The position numbers were made by a program, and so were the translations under genes. Source: a virus. Taken from it: 29,459 bases of DNA. The notes under the pieces are model-generated. The model did no database searches and was not told the origin of the DNA. It saw nothing but the letters and a program-made list of their open reading frames with translations. The stretch is taken from positions 1 through 29,459 of IMG/VR virus record IMGVR_UViG_3300008117_004325; one strand, given 5' to 3'. Position 1 is the first letter of the stretch. Every line of letters starts with the position of its first letter. Below are positions 1 through 8,756 of this stretch, piece after piece.

Positions 1-139
1 TTAGATCCACTGCTCCAGAACTACCGGCACTTATGGTAAGATATAGTTCTGTGAAGTTGTCATTTATTCTATTAAATGCTTCGTCGACTGTACTCCACAG
101 TATCGGAGCAGAACCTGAATTTATTGTTTGTCTAGACAT
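1..139 (-). CDS. Partial virion (fibre/baseplate-type) protein, N-terminus only
   Basis: Only the first 46 residues are present; the frame stays open to the left edge. The ATG overlaps the TAA stop of the upstream structural gene (TAATG), which indicates translational coupling. The start reads MSRQTINSGSAPILWSTVDE and continues with AFNRINDNFTELY. The same FNxINDNFxELY motif occurs near the N-terminus of the giant structural protein encoded upstream (SFRKVNDNFRELY). In T4-like marine phages I associate this motif with fibre or baseplate-attached proteins (recollection, not a search). The protein is therefore probably another virion component of the same assembly, sharing an N-terminal attachment module. 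Its function cannot be refined without the rest of the gene. Confidence 0.75.
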   Translation of the reverse strand, partial: MSRQTINSGSAPILWSTVDEAFNRINDNFTELYLTISAGSSGAVDL

Positions 140-1701
140 TATGTTCTTCCTACGGCAACTTCAACAGTGCCAATATGATCTGAATCGTAATCAACCAAAG
201 ATTTTCCTATGATCGTGCCAGCCTTTACATCGCCCGTTGCAGATATTCCCACGCCTGGTATATTAGATGTCACTATCAAATCTCCTTTCTTGATCTTGCC
301 AACCACTCTACATGGCACACGACCTTGCAGTGCTATAAGATTTTTATGTCCAGGGCATGCACCATTCATGGTATAGCCAGCTGTGTCGCTGACCACTCCT
401 GCAACTCTATGATCGCCATAGTTCTGAGACACGGTAACTTCTTTATCCCCACCAAATATCAACACAGTGCCTACTGCATATTCTCGGTCTCCTTCATAGT
501 ATTCTGCAAGGTCCGCAGAATAGGTTGACTGCAACTTACTGCCTGCAGTCAAGGTCCAGTTACCTGTTATGGTTCCTCCAGTGCCTGCTGCTCCTGTGGT
601 AATCACTGGGGTGGTAATTGATCCCACAGTAATAGGTGCATTGCTGAGTCCGTTGTAGGTTCTAAACACATGAGAATCATTGTCATAGAATGTGCGCTTG
701 TCTGTAGCTACTGTGCCGTCGCCAATTAATATACCAACGTTGTTGGCAAAACCATACAGCTGAGTATATCCACCTGTTGCAGTAGTAGTGGTATCGAGTA
801 TGGTTTTTGTGTCAATGATCAACTTTTCCATGCTGATGTATCTACCAGCAAAGTCTGCATTGACATCACGCTTGACCAATGTACTGGCAGTAGCGGCAGT
901 TGCTTCATCTACAATAGCATAGTCGCCATCGTTGGTAGAAGTAAAGCCAATTCTTCTTAGATAGCCTGTACTGCCATTGTACTGTGATTTCTTAATTGCA
1001 CCACCGTCACTAACCACTGTGCTGAACAGAACTGCGGCCACGTTGGCAGTGGCCAGCAGTGAATTACCTAATACTGTTTTAGATGCTATCTGTGGAAGGT
1101 CTGCTAAATTAATACCGTTGTCTTTTATTGTGACCCAACCGTCAGTGACGTCAAACTGCGCACTATCAAAACTGGATATACCTTTTTCTGCCTGTGTAAT
1201 ACTTGTGGCATTGGCTCTGGTAGTGGCAGATGACAACACCAATTTGCTCTGCACTATACCAGCAGCACTATTAATGTCTGCATTCACAATCACATTGGGA
1301 TTGATCTGTGCATCCACGGTATTGGCCGTAGAGTCAATGCTGAGACTGATGTCTCCTACCATGGTGCTGTTCTGGGCAAAATCACCAGCACCAGTAAAGG
1401 TCAAAATGTCAGCACTCTTGCTAGCAGTCACAGCTACATCATTGAGATTGTTCAGTGTCAATGTTTGAAGATTTACAGCATCTGTAGGGTTTACAGGATC
1501 AGCTAGATTGAAAATCTTAAACGAGCCTAGATCCATATCTGCTTTCATAGCCAGTTGACCGTCCAATGCCATGAAGCCGCCGCTGAATGCCGGAATTACA
1601 CTGCCCGCAACAACTGCAGAACCAGTATGACTTATGCCCAGTCTTCGATCAATATAGCCTCTGGTGGCATTTTCTGTTGGCACAGTATCTGCCCGCAACA
1701 A
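139..1701 (-). CDS. C-terminal part of a giant fibre-like structural protein, displaced in frame by a duplication
   Basis: This open frame holds the last ~515 residues of the structural protein encoded at 1649-7576. It has no ATG near its beginning (first possible start is TTG at 1701) and no ribosome binding site, and its first ~30 residues (DTVPTENATRGYIDRRLGIS) repeat the end of the upstream frame. It is best read as the natural C-terminus, put out of frame by the 88-bp tandem duplication. The middle is Thr/Ala/Gly-rich, beta-type sequence (TTPVITTGAAGTGG). The last ~120 residues form a compact domain containing ADLAEYYEGDREYAVGT, then VAGVVSDTAGY, then LQGRVPCRVVG and IPGVG. A similar domain ends many T4-like cyanophage structural proteins and resembles C-terminal autoprocessing/chaperone domains of phage appendages (from memory). 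If the duplication is real, this part would be lost from the virion or need frameshifting. Confidence 0.8.
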   Translation of the reverse strand: MLRADTVPTENATRGYIDRRLGISHTGSAVVAGSVIPAFSGGFMALDGQLAMKADMDLGSFKIFNLADPVNPTDAVNLQTLTLNNLNDVAVTASKSADILTFTGAGDFAQNSTMVGDISLSIDSTANTVDAQINPNVIVNADINSAAGIVQSKLVLSSATTRANATSITQAEKGISSFDSAQFDVTDGWVTIKDNGINLADLPQIASKTVLGNSLLATANVAAVLFSTVVSDGGAIKKSQYNGSTGYLRRIGFTSTNDGDYAIVDEATAATASTLVKRDVNADFAGRYISMEKLIIDTKTILDTTTTATGGYTQLYGFANNVGILIGDGTVATDKRTFYDNDSHVFRTYNGLSNAPITVGSITTPVITTGAAGTGGTITGNWTLTAGSKLQSTYSADLAEYYEGDREYAVGTVLIFGGDKEVTVSQNYGDHRVAGVVSDTAGYTMNGACPGHKNLIALQGRVPCRVVGKIKKGDLIVTSNIPGVGISATGDVKAGTIIGKSLVDYDSDHIGTVEVAVGRT

Positions 1702-1779
1702 CTGCAGAACCAGTATGACTTATGCCCAGTCTTCGATCAATATAGCCTCTGGTGGCATTTTCTGTTGGCACAGTATCTG
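1601..1779. repeat. Perfect tandem duplication, 91-bp copies with an 88-bp period, causing a frameshift
   Basis: Copies 1601-1691 and 1689-1779 are identical and share 3 bp (ctg). The period of 88 is not a multiple of three, so it shifts the reading frame of the structural gene. Deleting one copy gives 7350 nt from 7576 to 139, which is exactly 2450 codons including the stop. It may be a genuine recent tandem duplication or an assembly-join artefact; the sequence alone cannot decide. Confidence 0.97.
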
Positions 1780-4700
1780 TGGCGTTGTCTGCAAATGCGC
1801 TGTCTGTGGAAAATTCGCTGACAGGTACTCCTCGTTTAAAACCAAGACCATCTAGATTGCTCAGTGCAATGGCGGCTGCAAAGGTCACAGTACCTGTGCC
1901 TTGGTCAACACGGAAGTAAGGTCCCACCGAGAAATTACCAAATTGATCAGTGGTTACATAGAATACACGGCCTACATCACGTTCCTGTGTTTCTGAATCA
2001 GGATCTAGGGCATTTACAGGAGGTCCGAAAATTTCATTGGGGTAATTGGTATCTGCATAAGATCCAGTACCAATTTCCAATAGATCATGTGAGGTTACAC
2101 GAGTCAATGAAATTCTAATGGTCAGTGTGCCAGACTCATCTTTTGGCACAGCGGACTTGAGTGTTGGCAGATTGGTAAAATAGATCACCGAGGCAACCAA
2201 TGGAGTGCCTAGTGTTAGGAGCCCATAATTGTCACCGGTGATGAGTTCATTTTGATAGGCCTGTACAGTGTACACCACTCCTTTAAACACCAGTTTGGTA
2301 CCAAGCAGTCTTCCTTCATCGGCGCTGCTGATTGGAACCACTGCCACGGTGCTGTCACCCGCTCTTCCTATCACCTTGCCAACTCTCTGAACACCATTCT
2401 GCGTGCCTGTGGTTTCAAGTGCCACTGATATAGCAGTTGCTACATCTGTTATGGTAAATGTATTTGCATCTAGAACAGTTTTAACAAAGTACAGTCTATT
2501 GGCCAATATGCCGCCAGGTAATGCACCTGTTGTGGTAAATCTAACAACATCATCAGCTACAAATCCGTGACCAACTAATGTGACTACCGCAGGATTGGCA
2601 ATGCTAATTGTACACACGCTTGGTGAAGTTACAAACGGCTGTTGTGGATACAGTGAAAGGTCTATGTAGTTGTAGTTTTCTCTTAGAGTGGTTTGAGCCA
2701 ATCCAAACACAATATAGGTGTGTGTGCCGCTTTGACTGCCTGAAGTATTAATGGCAGTGCCACGTCTGGTTGAAGACAGTCTAAACGTATTGGCAGTGAA
2801 TCCATCTGCCTGCACAAAATAAGTTTCACCGGCAGTGAGTCCTGTTGGCAGTGCGCCCGTAGTGGCCAATGTGATTTGATAGCCAGGTTGGAGACCGTGT
2901 GCTGCTCTGGTAATAATAGCCGGTGTGCCTAGACTCACAGTAAACGTTCTTGCGCCCGCAAAGTCAGCGTAGGCTTCAAATTGCAGTACTCGATAAACTT
3001 CGGGCGACTCAGCAAGTACCAGACCAGTACTTGGACGAACAGCCACATCAACGGCATTGCCAGTTAATATCACATTGCTGTTTTGTCTAATGGTTAATGG
3101 AGTGCCGTTGGGGATTACTGCTGCAAGACCGTCTACGCCTACACCTTCCGAACTACGCAGACTCAGTCTTGCCACTCCCGCTGGTAAACTTGCATCTGTG
3201 GCAACACCCGTAATAGGATATCTAAAGATGTCTCCAAGCCCGTGATCAACTTCCAGTTCACCATTTGGCAATGGAGGATGTGTGTAATTAGTTACAAATA
3301 ATTGTAGACCACCCGCGGTGTTGGCATATGAACCTGATGGAAAATAGCATTCTGCCCCCTGTGCTAGGTCATAGTACAAGGTTACTGGTGTAGGTACTTC
3401 TAATGGGTCACTGCCTTCCGCCACCAAGGCAAAATTACCATGCGCACTGGAACCACCAATTGATCGAATTTGTCCGCCACCTAGTGAATAATATGATATG
3501 TGGCAGTAGTAGGTAAACATGCTGACACATTCTGCAAGACCGCCGTTGTTAACCACAATGCCATAACCAAGGTCATTGATCTGCGTGAAGTCGTTGCTCA
3601 ACATGCTTCTGTTACCCGGCATTAACACTTCGTAGACGTTGGCATTTTCATTGATAAATGTTATCACTGAATCTTGCACAAGAGTTTTATTTGCCACAAT
3701 GGTGCTACGTGCAGACACGCCTGCTGCCAAATAGGCATAGGCAGTCAAGTCAGGCAGTGTTTCTGCTGCGGCTGATCCAACACCGCCTGTAAGTATGGCA
3801 CTTACATTGGTAAACAGTGTTTCTATAACTGTTTCGATAGCAGCATCGCTAGGTGTTCCAGTCACTCGAACTGTGGCAGAATAAGATACCGCGGGTGCAA
3901 GGTCAAGTATGACCTGTTTGGCCACATACTTGGCATGATCGATACCTGCGGCTGTTGCTGCCTGTATCAGCACAGGTATCTGCAGCACCACAGCATCGCC
4001 TACGCCATCCCAATATTTCAAACCTACTTTACGTGTTTCACTGTTGCCACCATAGATGATGTCATAAATCAATGATTCAATGGCATACTCTATATCTCTC
4101 GCAAAGTCATTAAAAGTAAGTGCTGGATATGTTGTGGCAAGATACCCCACTGCTTGATCTACGATGTAGGTAATATTGGCCTGTAACAGTGTTTTGGCAT
4201 TGGCTCTATTAGCTGCCAATCCAGGAGGAGAGGTAAAACTCAGCGCAGGAGCAAATATAGGACCCTCTCTCACTATGTTGGCAATGATTGTTTTACTGCT
4301 GGCCACCACTGCCTGTGCTGTGGGATAAAGTTCAAGATAGGTGCTGGCATCATCGTGAGCCTGTTCAATGGCTCTTACTGTGAGATCCAATTGATCATTG
4401 ATTACTACAGCAGCACTGGCCAGTCTATAGACAAGTCCAGAACGTCTGGCATGATAGTTGGTACTGAATACTATGTCATAGCCAACTCCATCAAGAATCA
4501 ATCCCACATCTCTTCGACATATAGCTTCATTGTAACTGAATAGTGCAAACGGCCACGGTGTGGTTTCATCCATGACAAATGACGCAGTTGAGCCTGCCAC
4601 ATTGAATGTGTAGTCTCTAACATAGTTGATTCTGTAGATTGTGTCGTCAACAATAAATGATCCAGGCAGTTGAGGTAATCGTTTTAGATCGCCAACACGT

Positions 4701-7576
4701 AGGAATGTGTCCGAGTCTTTGCTGAGAAGTTTGAATTTCAAGTTGCCAGTAAAGCCGTCAATGTATTGGCCACCGGCAAACGTTTGTCTACCTGTGCTGC
4801 GGGAGAACGATGCACATTCTTGTGCATATGGAGATTTAGCAAGAATTTGTCCTTCTGGATCGAGTACCATGGCAAATCCACCATGCCCTTGGAATGTTAT
4901 GGCCTGTGCTCTAGTTGCGTCATTGCACAACAGTACATCCATTTCGTTGTTGTTTTTTGGGAAGTTGATATTACTGCTGCCCACGCCATCGAGGATATCT
5001 AGCACAACGTCAAACAAGGCACCCAATACACCTCCTATACTGACAGCATTACCACCTGAAGTATATGTGCCAAAGGCAGCACCATTGACGGGAATGGTTA
5101 GTAGAGCGTCGCTGTAGATGTAAAAACTTGTGGGGTCAATAACATCTACGTAATAGTCATTGCCGTTTATTTCTGTAGTGCCTCCAACAGTGCTGATCAG
5201 TATTTGGTTGCCGTCAACTAATCCATGAGGTGTGCCAGTGGTAATGGCCATAGGATTGGCATTGGTAACACCTGTAATATTGAATGAAGTCCCAGTGGTT
5301 CCTGTTTCAGCCACGTAGGCACCATCTACTATTTGTGAAACGGTCTCTTGGAAAAGTTCCTGTATCGGCACATTTCTAACTACCAGTTGGGCCAATGTTC
5401 CTACTCTGCCAATTGCTGCAAGGGTCTCAGATCCCTGGGCACCAATTGCAATCAATCCGCTGGCAGATCCAAAGTACTTCAATGCCGCAGATATTGTTCT
5501 ATTGGCGCCGCCGTATTTCAAATCGAATACCATGGCATCTAGCAGTAGTCCAATATCTCTTTCACAGAGATCCGCGTTGTATAAAAAACTGGCAGTGAAT
5601 GGTGCAATTTCATTGTCGATTTGATCGGTAATCCAAGCTATGACTTCTCTTTGTATAAAGGTTCTGTTCAAGGTCAACAGTTGAGCCGCTGCTCTATAGG
5701 ATCCTCTATTGTCAACTAACGGATACACAGGTTCATCTGTGGCCTGTAGATAATGGTAACCAAATAGTCTGTCAGTTAATGTGATCTGATCAGTGCCCAC
5801 TACTCCCACAGTGAGATCTCTTCTGAAATACAAGAAAGCCCATGGGCTAGAACTTATACCGGGTTTTGGTCTTATGATACAGCGTCTGAATTCATCACCA
5901 ACTATAGAGACGTTGGCCGGCACTCTTAGGGGTAGATTTTCTTCGTAGACTCCGCTTTCAACTAGAACACTCAATTGAACATTTTTCTGTACATCACCAT
6001 ATGATATAACTTCACCAATTTGGAATGTACCAAATTTGAGATCAACGTCAAAAATTTCATCACCTGATGAGTCCAGAGCGCCTGTGTGTCCAAGTATTTG
6101 AGCCAAGGCTCCTGATGTCTCGCCTCTTAGGAAAAGACCCTCTCGTATATCTCTGCTTCTAATAGCACTAGGAGTTGATGTAGAGTAGTCTCCAGTAAAG
6201 TCTGTGCGATAGCCTCCGGTTTCTATGAAAAATCTAGGAAGAGATACCGTGACCACCGGCTGACTGGTAAATCCAGATCCTTGATCTGTAACTGTGATAC
6301 TGATCACACCGCCACTTACCACGTCGGCAGTGCCGAACGCTCCTGCACCTCCACCACCTGATATTCTAACAGATACTAGACCAAATCCACTGCCACTTGC
6401 ATTTACCACCACGTTGTTGACCTTGTAGGTCAAATCCAGAGTGGCCAACTGACCATTGTCGCTGTCATCTGTGGTTGCTACATTGGTATTGCTAGGAGGT
6501 AATACAGTGTATACTCCAGAGGACACAATGCGGAATGTTAACACGCCACCTGCTTCTGTTGTAGATAATATCTGTAGTCTAGCTGGTTCGCTGAATGTTC
6601 CTCCAACCACAGTTAGTATATCGCCAACTTGATAGTTCACGCCCACCACATTCAAAACCACAGTGTCAACACTCATTAGGGCACTGCCGCTGAATCCTGA
6701 ACCGCTGCCCGGAGCATCCTCGATCTTGGTCAAGGTACAGTTAGCGGCGCCATTGTTGTAGGTTAATGTTTTCTTGTAAGGACCTATTTCGTTTCTAGCC
6801 TCTAGAACAATTTCTTCTGCTCTCTTAAGTGCCGCTTCTAAAGTGCGATAGGCATAGGCCAACGCTCGACCTTGTAGTGCTACGCTGACTCCTGGACGAT
6901 CGTCTTGACCTGATGTGGCCACATATAGATTGATTGTGCTGCCAAAGGCAGAATTATCCACATATCGTTTGGTGGCAGCGATCAATCCACCATAGACATC
7001 ATCATCATCTGGCTCAGGGTCTCTGGACAGGATTAACGGCCCGCTCATTGTGCCGAACGCACCGTTTACCAGTCCAGTTCTTGGATCAATGGCGTTTGTA
7101 CCCGCCCTGGAAACTTTGCCATCAGCATAGCGTTTGTTGATGGCTTCGTGATCAAATATAGGAACCAATGGAATATTGTCGGTGCCCAGGTCTCTAATTC
7201 TAAATTGAGTACCACCTGATCGTGCGCTGAGATTGCCCCCTAACTGTGGGCTGGTGTCGCCAACCACTTCAGAAAACTCTGTACTGATGCTTATTTCATT
7301 TTGATTGGTGGTAAAATCAAGATTAATACCGGCACCTGAAATAAGTTGTTTGTATACAATACCTGTTTCTGTGTTGTTAACACTGAGTATGGCATTTTCC
7401 TGTCCAAGATAACTGCTAGGGGTGTCGTCTAGATTCTTGAAAGTGAGTTTTTCACCTAGACCCAATGAGCTGTACAGCTCACGAAAGTTGTCGTTGACTT
7501 TTCTAAACGAGTCGCGAATGCTGTCGCCTGTGCCGTCGTTGCCTACAACGCCGGTATCAATAATTTTTCTTGCCAT
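1649..7576 (-). CDS. Giant modular fibre/baseplate-like structural protein (main part)
   Basis: A 1975-residue frame; with one duplication copy removed it would be one 2449-aa protein ending at 139. ATG at 7576 has AGGA about 7 nt upstream and a late-type CTAAATAC motif at 7606-7613. Residues ~1-40 carry the attachment-like GDSIRDSFRKVNDNFRELY motif. Residues ~215-260 (NLYVATSGQDDRPG, LAYAYRTLEAAL, NEIGPYKK) match large cyanophage/pelagiphage structural proteins as I recall them. Around residues 540-590 there is a pectate-lyase-like beta-helix signature (VESGVYEENLPLRVP, SIVGDEFRRCIIRP). A module CxRDxGLxLDxxxxD...G occurs near residues ~669 and ~1020, with a weaker relative near ~1160. A module HGL/F-xxxD/G...TTGALPxGxL...YFV...NTFxx occurs at ~1559 and ~1670, with a related copy at ~784. 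Likely role: host-recognition appendage. The last 13 residues of this frame are out-of-frame junk after the duplication. Confidence 0.85.
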   Translation of the reverse strand: MARKIIDTGVVGNDGTGDSIRDSFRKVNDNFRELYSSLGLGEKLTFKNLDDTPSSYLGQENAILSVNNTETGIVYKQLISGAGINLDFTTNQNEISISTEFSEVVGDTSPQLGGNLSARSGGTQFRIRDLGTDNIPLVPIFDHEAINKRYADGKVSRAGTNAIDPRTGLVNGAFGTMSGPLILSRDPEPDDDDVYGGLIAATKRYVDNSAFGSTINLYVATSGQDDRPGVSVALQGRALAYAYRTLEAALKRAEEIVLEARNEIGPYKKTLTYNNGAANCTLTKIEDAPGSGSGFSGSALMSVDTVVLNVVGVNYQVGDILTVVGGTFSEPARLQILSTTEAGGVLTFRIVSSGVYTVLPPSNTNVATTDDSDNGQLATLDLTYKVNNVVVNASGSGFGLVSVRISGGGGAGAFGTADVVSGGVISITVTDQGSGFTSQPVVTVSLPRFFIETGGYRTDFTGDYSTSTPSAIRSRDIREGLFLRGETSGALAQILGHTGALDSSGDEIFDVDLKFGTFQIGEVISYGDVQKNVQLSVLVESGVYEENLPLRVPANVSIVGDEFRRCIIRPKPGISSSPWAFLYFRRDLTVGVVGTDQITLTDRLFGYHYLQATDEPVYPLVDNRGSYRAAAQLLTLNRTFIQREVIAWITDQIDNEIAPFTASFLYNADLCERDIGLLLDAMVFDLKYGGANRTISAALKYFGSASGLIAIGAQGSETLAAIGRVGTLAQLVVRNVPIQELFQETVSQIVDGAYVAETGTTGTSFNITGVTNANPMAITTGTPHGLVDGNQILISTVGGTTEINGNDYYVDVIDPTSFYIYSDALLTIPVNGAAFGTYTSGGNAVSIGGVLGALFDVVLDILDGVGSSNINFPKNNNEMDVLLCNDATRAQAITFQGHGGFAMVLDPEGQILAKSPYAQECASFSRSTGRQTFAGGQYIDGFTGNLKFKLLSKDSDTFLRVGDLKRLPQLPGSFIVDDTIYRINYVRDYTFNVAGSTASFVMDETTPWPFALFSYNEAICRRDVGLILDGVGYDIVFSTNYHARRSGLVYRLASAAVVINDQLDLTVRAIEQAHDDASTYLELYPTAQAVVASSKTIIANIVREGPIFAPALSFTSPPGLAANRANAKTLLQANITYIVDQAVGYLATTYPALTFNDFARDIEYAIESLIYDIIYGGNSETRKVGLKYWDGVGDAVVLQIPVLIQAATAAGIDHAKYVAKQVILDLAPAVSYSATVRVTGTPSDAAIETVIETLFTNVSAILTGGVGSAAAETLPDLTAYAYLAAGVSARSTIVANKTLVQDSVITFINENANVYEVLMPGNRSMLSNDFTQINDLGYGIVVNNGGLAECVSMFTYYCHISYYSLGGGQIRSIGGSSAHGNFALVAEGSDPLEVPTPVTLYYDLAQGAECYFPSGSYANTAGGLQLFVTNYTHPPLPNGELEVDHGLGDIFRYPITGVATDASLPAGVARLSLRSSEGVGVDGLAAVIPNGTPLTIRQNSNVILTGNAVDVAVRPSTGLVLAESPEVYRVLQFEAYADFAGARTFTVSLGTPAIITRAAHGLQPGYQITLATTGALPTGLTAGETYFVQADGFTANTFRLSSTRRGTAINTSGSQSGTHTYIVFGLAQTTLRENYNYIDLSLYPQQPFVTSPSVCTISIANPAVVTLVGHGFVADDVVRFTTTGALPGGILANRLYFVKTVLDANTFTITDVATAISVALETTGTQNGVQRVGKVIGRAGDSTVAVVPISSADEGRLLGTKLVFKGVVYTVQAYQNELITGDNYGLLTLGTPLVASVIYFTNLPTLKSAVPKDESGTLTIRISLTRVTSHDLLEIGTGSYADTNYPNEIFGPPVNALDPDSETQERDVGRVFYVTTDQFGNFSVGPYFRVDQGTGTVTFAAAIALSNLDGLGFKRGVPVSEFSTDSAFADNATDTVPTENATRGYIDRRLGISHTGSAVVAGRYCANRKCHQRLY

Positions 7577-7605
7577 GGTAGATCCTAAGATTTATGGTTG
7601 CTCAA

Positions 7606-7613
7606 GTATTTAG
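7606..7613 (-). promoter_or_regulatory. Late-type promoter motif CTAAATAC for the giant structural gene
   Basis: On the minus strand CTAAATAC lies about 30 nt before the ATG at 7576. It resembles the T4 late promoter element TATAAATA. A matching plus-strand element lies at 7636-7643, so the two form a divergent pair. The assignment is from motif similarity only. Confidence 0.5.
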
Positions 7614-7635
7614 CCCAAAGTTTTATAAGCCGAAT

Positions 7636-7643
7636 GTAAATAC
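7636..7643 (+). promoter_or_regulatory. Late-type promoter motif GTAAATAC, 4 nt from the ATG
   Basis: GTAAATAC ends just before the ATG at 7647; TAAATA and ATG are separated by 4 nt (CATT). With T4-late geometry (motif about -13 to -6) transcription would begin at the start codon. The gene has no Shine-Dalgarno sequence. Confidence 0.5.
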
Positions 7644-7646
7644 ATT

Positions 7647-7934
7647 ATGTTCTTGAAAAAACAAACTCAACAGACTCAACATGTTAGACTCAGTAAACTA
7701 GGAGTAGCACACAACTACGCTAGAAGAAAAACCATTGCAGTTTTTCGATGTGATAACTGTGATAGTGAATTCACACGTGAGCTACGCAAGATGGATCATA
7801 GAAGATTGAGCAACAACTACTTTCATGTATGTGCGTTATGCGATGCAAAAAAATTTGCCCAACGTAAGGGAGTTGAACGCAAGCAGATCTGGGACATGCC
7901 CGCTAGCACCACTTTGCCTGTGGGAAAATACTAG
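7647..7934 (+). CDS. Small zinc-ribbon phage protein
   Basis: 95 residues, basic at the N-terminus, with two cysteine pairs: [10 protein letters not shown] (CxxC) and, about 25 residues later, [11 protein letters not shown] (CxxC). This spacing fits a structural zinc-binding ribbon. Many basic residues (RRK, RELRK, DHRR) suggest nucleic-acid contact, but no catalytic motif is visible; an HNH nuclease is not supported because the expected His/Asn pattern is absent. It is transcribed alone on the plus strand from a late-type motif and converges with iscA, overlapping its stop by 4 bp. Small proteins of this kind are common in T4-like marine phages (from memory); their role is unknown. Confidence 0.75.
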   Translation: MFLKKQTQQTQHVRLSKLGVAHNYARRKTIAVFRCDNCDSEFTRELRKMDHRRLSNNYFHVCALCDAKKFAQRKGVERKQIWDMPASTTLPVGKY

Positions 7935-8260
7935 ACTCTAAAACTTTCGCCGCAGCCGCAGCGATCGCGTTCGTTGGGATTGACAAAATCAAACCCCTCG
8001 TTAAGTCCTTTTTTGATCCAATCCATTTCTATACCTTCAAGATACACCAGACTTTTAGGATCCACAAACACATGCACACCGTGGCTGACAAAACTCACAT
8101 CATCCGCACGAATACCGTGGGGCAGATCCACGTACTCCAACACGTAGGCCAATCCACTGCAACCTGTGGTCTTGACGCCTACGCGGATACCCAGACCCTT
8201 GGGTCTCTGTGCCAGATTGAACTTAACCTTATCAGCGGCCGTTTCAGTTAGTGTAATCAT
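7931..8260 (-). CDS. iscA: A-type iron-sulfur carrier (IscA/ErpA/HesB family)
   Basis: 109 residues, the full length of an A-type Fe-S carrier. The three conserved cysteines are present: C34 in TTGCSGLAY, and C101 and C103 in the C-terminal RCGCGESF. Members bind iron or a [2Fe-2S]/[4Fe-4S] cluster and hand it to apoproteins in the cytoplasm. The start ATG lies inside the end of iscU (17-bp overlap), so the two are translationally coupled and probably act together. IscA, ErpA and SufA cannot be told apart from sequence by eye. No cysteine desulfurase (iscS) is in the window, so sulfur would have to come from the host enzyme. Confidence 0.9.
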   Translation of the reverse strand: MITLTETAADKVKFNLAQRPKGLGIRVGVKTTGCSGLAYVLEYVDLPHGIRADDVSFVSHGVHVFVDPKSLVYLEGIEMDWIKKGLNEGFDFVNPNERDRCGCGESFRV

Positions 8261-8636
8261 GCCTGTTCTTGTAATCGGCTACAGCAGCTTTGATAGCATC
8301 TTCCGCAAGTATTGAACAGTGAATTTTAACAGGAGGTAGTGCTAGTTCTTCGGCAATTTCGGAGTTTTTGATTGATCCTGCTTGGCCGAGAGTTTTTCCT
8401 TTGACCCATTCTGTAATGAGGCTCGAACTCGCAATAGCCGATCCGCAGCCATACGTTTTAAATTTTGCATCTGTAATAATACCTGTATCATGATCAACCT
8501 TTATTTGTAGTTTCATAACATCGCCACAAGCAGGGGCACCAACCATACCAGTACCAATATCAGTATCACTCTTGTCAAAAGATCCGACATTCCTGGGATT
8601 TTCATAATGATCAATTACTTTTTCCGAATAGGCCAT
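8244..8636 (-). CDS. iscU: Fe-S cluster assembly scaffold IscU
   Basis: 130 residues, the usual size of bacterial IscU. The three cluster-ligating cysteines are all present: C37 in GAPACGDV (with D39), C64 in [11 protein letters not shown], and C107 in [11 protein letters not shown]. The LPPVK motif at residues 100-104, which in bacterial IscU is recognised by the HscA chaperone, is intact, so the protein should be able to use host Isc partners. IscU receives sulfur from IscS and iron, builds a [2Fe-2S] cluster and transfers it on. It overlaps iscA downstream and follows the 38-aa membrane-protein gene by 2 nt, in an operon SOD - small membrane protein - iscU - iscA. All residues needed for function look intact. 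Confidence 0.95.
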   Translation of the reverse strand: MAYSEKVIDHYENPRNVGSFDKSDTDIGTGMVGAPACGDVMKLQIKVDHDTGIITDAKFKTYGCGSAIASSSLITEWVKGKTLGQAGSIKNSEIAEELALPPVKIHCSILAEDAIKAAVADYKNRHDYTN

Positions 8637-8638
8637 TC

Positions 8639-8755
8639 TTAACCCTTTTTAAATAGACTTAGAATTTTAGCCTGGATTGTTTTGGCAAAGTCGGGCTGAG
8701 GGAAATTCCAACCAACAAATGCACCTAGTGCTAACCAAAATAATGTTTCTAACAT
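8639..8755 (-). CDS. 38-residue single-span membrane protein
   Basis: ATG at 8755 is preceded by a strong ribosome site (AGGAG, then AATAAC), placed within the last codons of the SOD gene. The protein begins MLETLFWLALGAFVGWNFPQ, a clear hydrophobic span with GxFxGW spacing, followed by an amphipathic basic tail ending SLFKKG. It ends 2 nt before iscU. The strong RBS, tight spacing on both sides and membrane-type composition make a real gene likely despite its length. I recognise no function. Its place in the SOD-iscU-iscA operon may be incidental packing. Confidence 0.7.
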   Translation of the reverse strand: MLETLFWLALGAFVGWNFPQPDFAKTIQAKILSLFKKG

Positions 8756-8756
8756 G

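Noticed and set aside
1640-1701. Programmed ribosomal frameshift in the giant structural gene
   Set aside because: No slippery heptamer was noticed at the junction, and the perfect tandem duplication fully explains the frame change.
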